DNA from: Chryseobacterium sp. Tr-659
GTDB lineage: Bacteria > Bacteroidota > Bacteroidia > Flavobacteriales > Weeksellaceae
Direction: 5' to 3'
Assembly: GCF_011752975.1 (NCBI RefSeq)
Contig: NZ_VWWP01000006.1
Span: 124,001 to 188,000, forward strand
Length of the DNA: 64,000 bases
Numbering within the stretch: the first letter of the stretch is position 1; the number at the start of each line of letters is the position of its first letter. The notes under the pieces are model-generated. The model ran no database searches, was not told where the DNA came from, and worked only from the letters and a program-made list of their open reading frames with translations. This document shows, piece after piece, positions 46,366 to 53,655 of the stretch. A program made the translations under genes and the position numbers.

Positions 46366-47526
46366 TTAAATTATCATGGATTGTGCTTTTCCAATTAATT
46401 CATTAATTTGATATGTAGATTCATCGAGCTGTCTGGCATACAAAAATAAATCCAGAGCTTTTTCATAATCCATTTTTTTCATATGATAAATTCCTAAGTT
46501 TTTATGAGCATCGGAGTTTTCAGGATCAAGTTTTAATGAATCTTCAATATCTTTAAGGCCTTCCTCATCATAATCTAAACTTAGTTTTGCAAGACCACGG
46601 TTATTATATGAGTAGGAAAAATTCTTATCCAGAGAAATTGCTTTATTAAATAACGGGATAGAATTTTCATACTCTTCAAGAAGGATTAATGTATAGCCTT
46701 TATTATTTAAAGCAAATTTATTTTTAGGATTACTTTCCAATACTTTATCATAATATTCCAAAGATTTTTTTAATTCTCCTGTGTAAGTAAGTGTTAATGC
46801 GAAATTTATCAAATCATCAGAATTCATAGTATGATTTTTCTTAAATTCAATGGCAATTTCCTTAGCTTTTTTATTATTTCTGCTTTGGAGGTGAGAGACA
46901 ATAGCCATTCGGTAAACATTAGGATCTTTTGATTCTTTTAATACCTCATCAAAGATAGATGCTGCTTCAATGTACTTTTTTTCTTTAAACTTATCAATTC
47001 CTTCAACATATTCTTTGGGTAGCTTTTTAAGTGTAAAGAGATTTATAATGGTTCTTCCGTCATTTGATATTGATCTTCCGTCGCTTAAATATACCGTTTT
47101 TGAGGTAGGATACATATTCGTTATAAAATCAATTGCAGAAGAAATCAATAAAACAGTGAAAAATATTTCCCAAAAGTCAGTGTTGGAAATGATTAAATAG
47201 GAGAGTGCAGCTAATAATAGTGAGGCAGCAGGGCCTCCAAATACAAATAAAATCTGATGATTAAAAGATATCTTTTTCTCTTCAGTCTCACAGAGACCAA
47301 TGCCCCATTTTAAAGGGTTTTTAAAAATATAGTAGTTGAAATTTTTACCATTAATTTTGAAGCTTTTATCCTTATTTCCGTATGAGCCAATAAAAACATT
47401 TATTTTTTTCCGGGTAATCAGCCATCCTGTAACTGCGTGTCCCATCTCATGGAAAAAAACGGTAAGAGGTCTGAGTATTATTAAAAGAAAGACAATAATA
47501 GTTGCGGGTATTTCAAATACTTCCAT
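46366..47526 (-). CDS. M50-type membrane peptidase domain fused to TPR repeats
   Basis: The 386-residue protein begins with a membrane helix leading into H26-E-M-G-H30, an HExxH motif of M50 (site-2-protease-like) peptidases. Three more membrane helices follow in about residues 80-145, and the second metal motif is NMYPTSKTVYLSDGR (N..P......DG type). From about residue 175 to the end are at least four TPR repeats (for example ALNNKGYTLILLEEYENSI and SYNNRGLAKLSLDYDEEG). Proteolytic activity is likely but unproven. The TPR part may bring substrate or regulator to the membrane. Confidence 0.85.
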   Translation of the reverse strand: MEVFEIPATIIVFLLIILRPLTVFFHEMGHAVTGWLITRKKINVFIGSYGNKDKSFKINGKNFNYYIFKNPLKWGIGLCETEEKKISFNHQILFVFGGPAASLLLAALSYLIISNTDFWEIFFTVLLISSAIDFITNMYPTSKTVYLSDGRSISNDGRTIINLFTLKKLPKEYVEGIDKFKEKKYIEAASIFDEVLKESKDPNVYRMAIVSHLQSRNNKKAKEIAIEFKKNHTMNSDDLINFALTLTYTGELKKSLEYYDKVLESNPKNKFALNNKGYTLILLEEYENSIPLFNKAISLDKNFSYSYNNRGLAKLSLDYDEEGLKDIEDSLKLDPENSDAHKNLGIYHMKKMDYEKALDLFLYARQLDESTYQINELIGKAQSMII

Positions 47527-47780
47527 AAAAAAATTACAGCTTAAAATTCGTTTTCTGGTTATTGATGGCTTTACAGCATTTAAGGCTTTAAATATACACT
47601 AATTATTAATTACAAAATAGATGAACAGCAGTACAGAATACAAGACATAGAATGCTTTTTACAACGGGATAGGTCATATTTACAATAAATCTTATACATT
47701 CGTATCGTTGAAAGTGGGTTTGAATTTTAGATATAAATTTGTGCTTTCGAAAAAGGAAAGAGAATAAATCCCATTAATGG

Positions 47781-48650
47781 ATGAAAAAAATAATTAAAAT
47801 CCCAGCTGAGAAGAATAACGTTTCTGTAAAAGAACGTAATCTGGACTTTGATGATTATTCTGTTGTTGAGTTGAGTTTTCAAGGTACAGAAGAAAAAGGG
47901 ATCATGTATATGGAAAGTCATGTATTGCTTTTTGTTTTGGAAGGGGAGCTGAACCTTACTTTTGGGGAGAAAAGATATGTAGTGGGTAAAAATGAGATGA
48001 CTCTTTTGAAAAAGGCTACTGCTGTTCAGTATAAGAAATTGGGAAATCCTGAAAATGATGGGAGGTACTGCGAAATGATGTTCAGTATCAATGAAGAGAT
48101 GGTCGGTTCTTTTTTAGCCCATACAGAAAAAATAGTTCCCAAGGGTACAGATGGTAAGATAAGGACTGGAGTACATGCTATGAGTGAATGTCTGATCACA
48201 TTTACAGAATCTCTTCGTGTTTATTTTAATGAGAGCTCCGGTGTTTATTCGGGGCAGCTTAGATTGAAAATGACAGAGATGCTGTACCATTTGGGAATAG
48301 GCAATGATGGCTTATTTCAGGAGTTGCTGCAACTCCGAAAACCTGTACAAACAGGAATTCAACATGTAGTAGAACAATATTATACTTCACCTGTTTCGCT
48401 TGAAGATCTTGCCTATCTGTCAGGAAGAAGCCTTTCCAGCTTTAAACGGGATTTCAAGGCTGTTTATAATATGACTCCGGCTGCATGGATCAGAAAAAAA
48501 CGTCTTGATAAAGCTAAAGAAATGCTTGAATCAACACAACTGCCTGTTGCAGAAATCTGCTTTTCATTAGGCTTTGAAAATATCTCACATTTTTCAAGAA
48601 TTTTCAAAGAGTACCATGGGAATATTCCTTCTTTTTACCGATCTCTGTGA
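47781..48650 (+). CDS. AraC-family transcriptional regulator
   Basis: The 289-residue protein has an N-terminal cupin-like sensing domain (HVLLFVLEGELNLTFGEKRY) and a C-terminal AraC double helix-turn-helix from about residue 190 (SLEDLAYLSGRSLSSFKRDF and VAEICFSLGFENISHFSRIF, ending with EYHGNIPSFYRSL). A TAAATTTG at 47734-47741 may be the -7 element, with a TTG 23 bases upstream, a longer spacing than usual. The NTF2-like gene follows 135 bases later on the same strand. The effector is unknown. Confidence 0.9.
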   Translation: MKKIIKIPAEKNNVSVKERNLDFDDYSVVELSFQGTEEKGIMYMESHVLLFVLEGELNLTFGEKRYVVGKNEMTLLKKATAVQYKKLGNPENDGRYCEMMFSINEEMVGSFLAHTEKIVPKGTDGKIRTGVHAMSECLITFTESLRVYFNESSGVYSGQLRLKMTEMLYHLGIGNDGLFQELLQLRKPVQTGIQHVVEQYYTSPVSLEDLAYLSGRSLSSFKRDFKAVYNMTPAAWIRKKRLDKAKEMLESTQLPVAEICFSLGFENISHFSRIFKEYHGNIPSFYRSL

Positions 48651-48785
48651 TCATAAAAAATTTTAGTTCTGTAAAAAATGATCCGGAAAGAACATTTATC
48701 TGGACAATATAGAAAAACAAACGAGTCTTATTGCCAATACCTTTGCCTGAGAAACATTGAATAATTAATTAAAAAAATCTAATGT

Positions 48786-49175
48786 ATGGCATTATCAGGT
48801 AAAAAAGATAATCGTGTTAAGGATTATCAGGATATCGTAACTGTTTTGGAGAATTATACTGAAGGACTGAAAACAGGAAATGTAGAACAGCTTCAACAAT
48901 CTTTTCATAAGGATGCAATAATGTATGGATATTGGGATGAATATCTTGTAGAAGGAGGTATTACCAATTTATATGATTCTGTAAGAAAACACGGAACAGC
49001 TCCCCATATTAAAACGCATATTGATATTCTTCATACAACAGATCGTATCGCTTTAGCCCGTATTGAATATGAAAGAAATGCGGCTGACAAAAATGGAATG
49101 GATTATCATGCGCTGATCAAGGTAAATGATGAGTGGAAGATCATTTCCAAGTTATTCCAGACATTTTTGGACTAA
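48786..49175 (+). CDS. NTF2-like (lumazine-binding/SnoaL-type) protein
   Basis: The 129-residue protein has the nuclear-transport-factor-2 fold pattern: VTVLENYTEGLKTGNVEQLQ, FHKDAIMYGYWDEYLVEGG, and the strands ALARIEYER and YHALIKVNDEWKIISKLF. Such proteins bind small ligands or act as isomerases. It probably works with, or is controlled by, the AraC regulator upstream. A terminator follows. Confidence 0.8.
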   Translation: MALSGKKDNRVKDYQDIVTVLENYTEGLKTGNVEQLQQSFHKDAIMYGYWDEYLVEGGITNLYDSVRKHGTAPHIKTHIDILHTTDRIALARIEYERNAADKNGMDYHALIKVNDEWKIISKLFQTFLD

Positions 49176-49223
49176 GCATAAGATAGAATTTCTTTTATAG
49201 AACATAAAGATCATCTGAAAATT

Positions 49224-49268
49224 TTGCAGTTCTTTTTTTGAATTTATAAAAAGTACTGCAATCTTTTT
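49224..49268 (+). terminator. Terminator of the NTF2-like gene
   Basis: TTGCAGT (49224-49230) pairs with ACTGCAA (49255-49261), with an inner TTTTT / AAAAA stem, and is followed by TCTTTTT. Confidence 0.7.
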
Positions 49269-49332
49269 CCCTCAAATGAGTACTCCGATGAATAATAAAT
49301 GAATGTTTGATTGTAAAGTGTTTATGAAAATG

Positions 49333-49359
49333 GAAAGCAGGAGGTTTTCTCCTACTTTC
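49333..49359 (-). terminator. Terminator of the MFS-isochorismatase operon
   Basis: On the minus strand GAAAGTAGGAG pairs with CTCCTGCTTTC, including a G-U that forms only in this orientation. It lies 16 bases beyond the stop at 49375. Confidence 0.7.
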
Positions 49360-49374
49360 AATAAAAATTCTTTT

Positions 49375-49929
49375 TTAAGATGCCCATTGGTCTAAAGAAA
49401 TTACCTCTGCCTGTCTTGGAAATACTTTATTCATGAGAACGCGGTGTACTTCTTCATCACCATCTGCACAGCAATCCTCAATAACGCTCAGTTGAAAATC
49501 TTTATCTGCGGCTTCTCTTAGTGTAGAAAGAACAACTCCGCTGGTTGATATTCCGGTTAATACCAGATGTTCTATTTCAAGGCCTCTTAAGACAACTTCA
49601 AGATCACTTCCGGTGAAGGCACTGAAACGTTTTTTAGTAACAATAATGTCTTGTTCCTGTGGAGTAAGATCCGGATGAACGGCAGACCATCCCTGCATGT
49701 CTACGTGGGCCATCTGTTGTTTTATGGAAGAAAATGCCTTGTTATTTTTACTTATTTCTGGCATTCCCTGTCTAAAACCTACTACTACATAGATCACGGG
49801 AATCTGTTTCTCTCTTGCTGTTTTAATTGCTTTTGATGTATCAGCAACCAATTTTGTTGTATCGGATAATAAGCCTAAGATGGTAGACTGCATATCCATG
49901 ACCAATAATGCTTGTTTTGTTTTTTCCAT
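49375..49929 (-). CDS. Isochorismatase-family hydrolase variant lacking the catalytic Cys
   Basis: The 184-residue protein has the isochorismatase fold: LLVMDMQSTILGLL (catalytic Asp), VTKKRFSAFTGSDL (catalytic Lys), and LVLTGISTSGVVLST, where amidohydrolase members carry Cys (as in NxCV) but here the residue is Val. It is thus like isochorismatase/PhzD-type members without Cys. The reaction is not known. It follows the MFS exporter gene by 15 bases and is probably part of the same TetR-controlled operon. Confidence 0.85.
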   Translation of the reverse strand: MEKTKQALLVMDMQSTILGLLSDTTKLVADTSKAIKTAREKQIPVIYVVVGFRQGMPEISKNNKAFSSIKQQMAHVDMQGWSAVHPDLTPQEQDIIVTKKRFSAFTGSDLEVVLRGLEIEHLVLTGISTSGVVLSTLREAADKDFQLSVIEDCCADGDEEVHRVLMNKVFPRQAEVISLDQWAS

Positions 49930-49944
49930 TTTTATGATTCTTAA

Positions 49945-51231
49945 TTATGTTTTATTGATAAATAATTCTTCAGATTCCTCCAGCAGCTGTTGATCCGGCG
50001 GAGTTTCTTTTCTTTTTTTTATTAGAATATTTCTGAAAGAAAATGCGATAATCATACCTGCAATTCCTTCCAAAAGAAGCGTGTTGGGAGCTCCTATTTT
50101 TTCTGAAACGATTCCGATAAGAAGACTCCCCAGCGGAAGCATTCCAAATATAGCCGTTAAAAGAATACTGATTGCTCTTGATCGCATTTCGGGTGCCGCT
50201 TCAGACTGTACTATTATATTGCAGGTCGTAAACTGGGCAACTCCTCCGAAACCTGTAACAGCTGCAAAAAACATGGCCAGCATAAAATTACTCGTATAGG
50301 AGAAACAGATAAGCCCGACGCTTAGAATAATTGTACTTCCAATTAATATCTTTCTCATAGATACGTTTTTTTTTAAAGAAGCCAGAATAACTGTTCCCAG
50401 TACTGCCCCAGCACCGATAAAGCTGGATATATATCCGAAGGTTTGAGCATCTCCTTTAAATATTTCCTTAGCATAGACAGGGGTAAGTGTATCATAAGGA
50501 AGAACGAGAAGCCCCGTAATGCTAAGCATAACAATAACCCACCCGATAGAAGATTCTTTTTTGATGTATCTGAATCCTTCTGCCAGCTCTTTAAATACAC
50601 CTTGTTTTACGGTGTGCTGAATAGAAGATATTTTGGGAATTTTCATCATAGAGAGAGAAAGCATTACTGCGGCAAAGCTTGCAGCGTTCAATAAAAAGCA
50701 AACGCCGGCTCCAAACTGATGTAAGATAATTCCGGATAGAGCAGGACCTAATAACTTGGCGAGACTTGCCATAGCTGCAGTTAAAGAAAGTGCACTTTGT
50801 AAATCTGCCGGGTCATGTACAACTTCATTAATCAATGATTGTCTTGCAGGAACATCATATGCATTGATGATTCCCAGTAGTATGCTTAATCCCAGAATTA
50901 ACCACACATTCTGATGTCCCATCATAACCAGTGCTGCTAATAAAACCGACTGAATCAAAGAAGCAATCTGTGTAATATTGATAATTTTAAACCGGTTATA
51001 GCGGTCTGCCGCCACCCCACCGAAAGCAGAAAATAAAAAGGAAGGGAATTGTTCCGCAAAAATAGTAAGCCCTAGCATAAATGCAGAATGAGTCATGCTG
51101 TATACTACCCAGACCACTGCAGTACGCTGCATCCAGGTTCCAAACTGTGAAACTGAACGCCCAAAAAAATACAAAGTATAATTATTACTTTGGAAAGCTC
51201 TGAATGTACTGATATTACTTAATTTTTTCAT
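49945..51231 (-). CDS. MFS transporter, enterobactin-exporter-like (MFS_3) type
   Basis: The 428-residue protein has twelve likely membrane helices. Its start (FRAFQSNNYTLYFFGRSVSQ, FGTWMQRTAVVWVVYSMT) and the loop GGVAADRYNRFKII fit the MFS_3 exporter group. The DVPARQSLINEVV segment is also typical. It is probably a drug or metabolite exporter. It is the first gene of an operon with the isochorismatase-like gene, and a TetR-operator-like sequence lies 16 bases before its start. Confidence 0.9.
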   Translation of the reverse strand: MKKLSNISTFRAFQSNNYTLYFFGRSVSQFGTWMQRTAVVWVVYSMTHSAFMLGLTIFAEQFPSFLFSAFGGVAADRYNRFKIINITQIASLIQSVLLAALVMMGHQNVWLILGLSILLGIINAYDVPARQSLINEVVHDPADLQSALSLTAAMASLAKLLGPALSGIILHQFGAGVCFLLNAASFAAVMLSLSMMKIPKISSIQHTVKQGVFKELAEGFRYIKKESSIGWVIVMLSITGLLVLPYDTLTPVYAKEIFKGDAQTFGYISSFIGAGAVLGTVILASLKKNVSMRKILIGSTIILSVGLICFSYTSNFMLAMFFAAVTGFGGVAQFTTCNIIVQSEAAPEMRSRAISILLTAIFGMLPLGSLLIGIVSEKIGAPNTLLLEGIAGMIIAFSFRNILIKKRKETPPDQQLLEESEELFINKT

Positions 51232-51246
51232 ATTTCAAAACAAACC

Positions 51247-51275
51247 TTTCGACATATATTGTAAAAATGTCAAAA
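51247..51275 (-). promoter_or_regulatory. Putative TetR operator at the MFS gene
   Basis: TTTCGACAT (51247-51255) and ATGTCAAAA (51267-51275) form an inverted repeat, GACA-N13-TGTC. The same spacing occurs at the tetR promoter (51944-51964). It is next to a weak -7 match AAGGTTTG on the minus strand at 51241-51248. Confidence 0.65.
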
Positions 51276-51290
51276 TTAGAATAAAAAATT

Positions 51291-51905
51291 TTATACAAGC
51301 CATTGAATGGTCATAGATGTCAGCACATCAACGGTCGTATTTAAATCATCAAAATTATTTTTTAAAAGCATCTCACGCTTGATTCCTCTGATGCTGCTCT
51401 GTAAAATAAAAATAACAGTGTCCTTTTCTTCAGTTGTTAAAGGACGGATCTCTTTCTTACGGATACTTTCCGTTAAAGCTTTTTCCAGTATTAACTTTTC
51501 CCCTTTCATCAGATGCTGATGAACCACTTCCATAACCTGGGAATGCCTAGATTTTTCTTCCGCATTCATCCCGGTTTCTACCGCAGTAAAAAAAGGTTTT
51601 TTGCTTTCTGAAGTTTTAATTTTAGTCAGACAAAAGGCTCTGATTTTCTCTTCTATGGTGGGCTGAAGATCCATCGCATTTCCGATTTCTGCAGCTACTT
51701 CTTTTACCAGAGAGTTTAGGACAGCATGAAATACCTCCTCTCGGTTTTTAAAATAATAATAAATAGAAGTTCTGCTTTTACCGATGGCTTTGGAAATATC
51801 ATCCATCGTTACCTTTTTGAAACCATACTTCAGGTAAAGCTCAGACGCAGCATTGAGTATCTGTTCCGAAAGTTGATCCTGTTCGTTATGTATGGCTGAA
51901 AACAT
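51291..51905 (-). CDS. TetR/AcrR-family transcriptional repressor
   Basis: The 204-residue protein starts at the ATG at 51905. The longer frame from 51956 would include the promoter and operator. The N-terminal helix-turn-helix is KVTMDDISKAIGKSRTSIYY followed by YFKNREEVFHAVL. The remaining helical part binds an unknown ligand. It lies upstream of, and on the same strand as, the MFS-isochorismatase operon. Matched operators before both units suggest it represses the exporter and itself. Confidence 0.9.
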   Translation of the reverse strand: MFSAIHNEQDQLSEQILNAASELYLKYGFKKVTMDDISKAIGKSRTSIYYYFKNREEVFHAVLNSLVKEVAAEIGNAMDLQPTIEEKIRAFCLTKIKTSESKKPFFTAVETGMNAEEKSRHSQVMEVVHQHLMKGEKLILEKALTESIRKKEIRPLTTEEKDTVIFILQSSIRGIKREMLLKNNFDDLNTTVDVLTSMTIQWLV

Positions 51906-51925
51906 AAATTTTGATTTTCTGTGTA

Positions 51926-51969
51926 CAAAGATATTATATTTTTGACAGAAATACAAATTTTGTCAAAAA
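51926..51969 (-). promoter_or_regulatory. tetR promoter with overlapping operator
   Basis: On the minus strand TTG (51956-51954) and TATCTTTG (51933-51926) are 20 bases apart, a good Bacteroidota promoter, with the start codon about 20 bases downstream. The inverted repeat TTTTTGACA-N13-TGTCAAAAA (51939-51969) overlaps the -33 element, consistent with autorepression. Confidence 0.7.
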
Positions 51970-52008
51970 GTGTAAAAATACCAGAACAGAATCTGTTATT
52001 ATTTTCTT

Positions 52009-52413
52009 TTACTGTGACACAGCAATCATTGTAGCCTGCATTTTGGCAATAAGTTTTTCCTGAGAACTATCGTAAACATAACCTTCACAAATTGTTAATG
52101 TTCTGCCTGCCTGCAACACCTTACCGATGGCAATAAGTTTATCTGTTTGCGCAGGTCTCATAAAATTCACTTTGAATTCCACGGTTAAGACTTCCATATT
52201 TTCAGGCATCATGGTGAGTCCTGCATAGCCACAGGCGCTGTCTACAATACTTGTCAGAACCCCTGCATGAAAAAATCCATGATGTTGTGTTAATGCATCA
52301 GTAAATTCACAGGTGATTTTTACCTGCCCTTTTTCTACCTCAGCTAATTGGGCATTTAAGGTTTTCATTAGTCCCTGCTTATCGAAACTTTCTTTTATTC
52401 TTTCGTACATCAC
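52009..52413 (-). CDS. PaaI-type hotdog-fold thioesterase
   Basis: The 134-residue protein has the hotdog thioesterase motif HHGFFHAGVLTSIVDSACGY, followed by MEVLTVEFKVNFMRPAQTD and AGRTLTICEGYVYD. Such enzymes hydrolyse acyl-CoA thioesters. The start codon is 3 bases after the stop of the MarR-GNAT gene, so they are co-transcribed. The substrate is unknown. Confidence 0.88.
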   Translation of the reverse strand: MMYERIKESFDKQGLMKTLNAQLAEVEKGQVKITCEFTDALTQHHGFFHAGVLTSIVDSACGYAGLTMMPENMEVLTVEFKVNFMRPAQTDKLIAIGKVLQAGRTLTICEGYVYDSSQEKLIAKMQATMIAVSQ

Positions 52414-52416
52414 TGT

Positions 52417-53382
52417 TTATTTTTCATTTTTTAATTCTAATTCCATTTGAATATTGGCTCGTTTATAAGGGGTCGGCCTGCCGGTTATTTTCTGAAATCC
52501 CATTTTATAATATAAATTGATAGCAGGTTTCAGCGTTGTATTGCTTTCCAGATAAATTTTTGAAGCTCCCGATTCTTTTGCTTTATTGATGATAGCCTGT
52601 CCTAATAACCAACCTATACTTTTTCCCTGTGCTTTTGGAGATACCGCCATTTTTGCCATTTCGAAATCGTAATCCGGATCATCCATTTTAATTAAAGCAC
52701 AAACTCCCAATGGTTCCCCATTATATAATGCAACCAGTATTTTTCCTCCCTTATCCAGAATATATTCTTCAGGGTTATCCAATGCTTTACTATCGGTTTC
52801 TTCAATTTCAAAATACGTGGAGATCCATTCTTCATTAAGGGATTTGAATACAGATTGATATTGTTGCTCATAATCCACGATCTGGACATCTTTGCTTTCG
52901 CGAAGCTTCTTTTGATCCTGTACTCTTTTGAACATAGATTTTTGTTCCAGTAAGAATTCCCATTCTTCAATAGCTTCCCAAAGATTGTGAGTGGCTTCTT
53001 CAATGATTCCGTCAATAGCGTGGTCTATATCTGCACATTGTACTTTGATCATTTTTTCTGCTACTATCTTTCCTTTTTCCGTTAAATCCGTTACATTTCT
53101 ACGCTTATCTTGTGATTTGATATTATCTTTTACCAATCCTGTTTTGGCCATCTCTTTAATGATTTTAGTAACAGATGGCTGAGAATGGCCTATTAGCTCT
53201 GCTATTTCAGTTATAGTTTTTGCCCCTTCATCATAAAGTACAAAGAAAACCGGAAACCATTTGGGTGAAAAATCTATATCATACAATTCATAAATTTTTG
53301 CAGCATCTTCGGTTACTTTTGCTGTTAATAGACGCAATCTGCTGCCTAAGGCCATTTTACCTGTTTTATTGAAAAAGTCCAT
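52417..53382 (-). CDS. Bifunctional MarR-type regulator and GNAT acetyltransferase
   Basis: The 321-residue protein joins an N-terminal MarR winged helix (residues about 30-150; TITEIAELIGHSQPSVTKII as recognition region, DKRRNVTDLTEKGK as wing) to a C-terminal GNAT domain (about 165-318; VSPKAQGKSIGWLLGQAI is the acetyl-CoA motif A, and INLYYKMGF the terminal motif). It probably senses or acetylates a small molecule and regulates its own operon with the thioesterase. A promoter and palindromic site lie at 53443-53486. Confidence 0.9.
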   Translation of the reverse strand: MDFFNKTGKMALGSRLRLLTAKVTEDAAKIYELYDIDFSPKWFPVFFVLYDEGAKTITEIAELIGHSQPSVTKIIKEMAKTGLVKDNIKSQDKRRNVTDLTEKGKIVAEKMIKVQCADIDHAIDGIIEEATHNLWEAIEEWEFLLEQKSMFKRVQDQKKLRESKDVQIVDYEQQYQSVFKSLNEEWISTYFEIEETDSKALDNPEEYILDKGGKILVALYNGEPLGVCALIKMDDPDYDFEMAKMAVSPKAQGKSIGWLLGQAIINKAKESGASKIYLESNTTLKPAINLYYKMGFQKITGRPTPYKRANIQMELELKNEK

Positions 53383-53442
53383 TTCTAAAATTTTTTGCTC
53401 AGAGAATTAAATCAAATTTAAAATCAGTTAAATAACTATTTA

Positions 53443-53486
53443 CATAACTGGTTATGCAAATGTATAAAATGAATTTAAATATTCAA
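53443..53486 (-). promoter_or_regulatory. Promoter and palindromic operator of the MarR-GNAT operon
   Basis: On the minus strand TTG (53486-53484), then 19 bases, then TACATTTG (53464-53457) match the Bacteroidota promoter consensus. Directly downstream is the palindrome CATAAC-TG-GTTATG (53443-53456), flanked by ATTT and AAAT, where the transcript should start. A MarR dimer bound here would block initiation. Confidence 0.75.
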
Positions 53487-53570
53487 ATAATTTTTAGTTT
53501 TTTATTTTGAATTCTTTCTTTCAGGGAAAACATATAGATTAAAAAGATTTGGAATTTAGTTATTACAAAA

Positions 53571-53606
53571 GCAAATAGCACCATTTAAAATAATGATGCT
53601 ATTTGC
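53571..53606 (-). terminator. Terminator of the giant minus-strand gene
   Basis: On the minus strand GCAAATAGCATCAT pairs with ATGGTGCTATTTGC, with the G-U only in this orientation. A short T-run (TTTTG) follows the stem. It lies about 50 bases beyond the stop at 53656. Confidence 0.75.
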
Positions 53607-53655
53607 TTTGATGACCTTGGTAAAATTCAATGGTCATAGATTCTGAATGTTGCTG

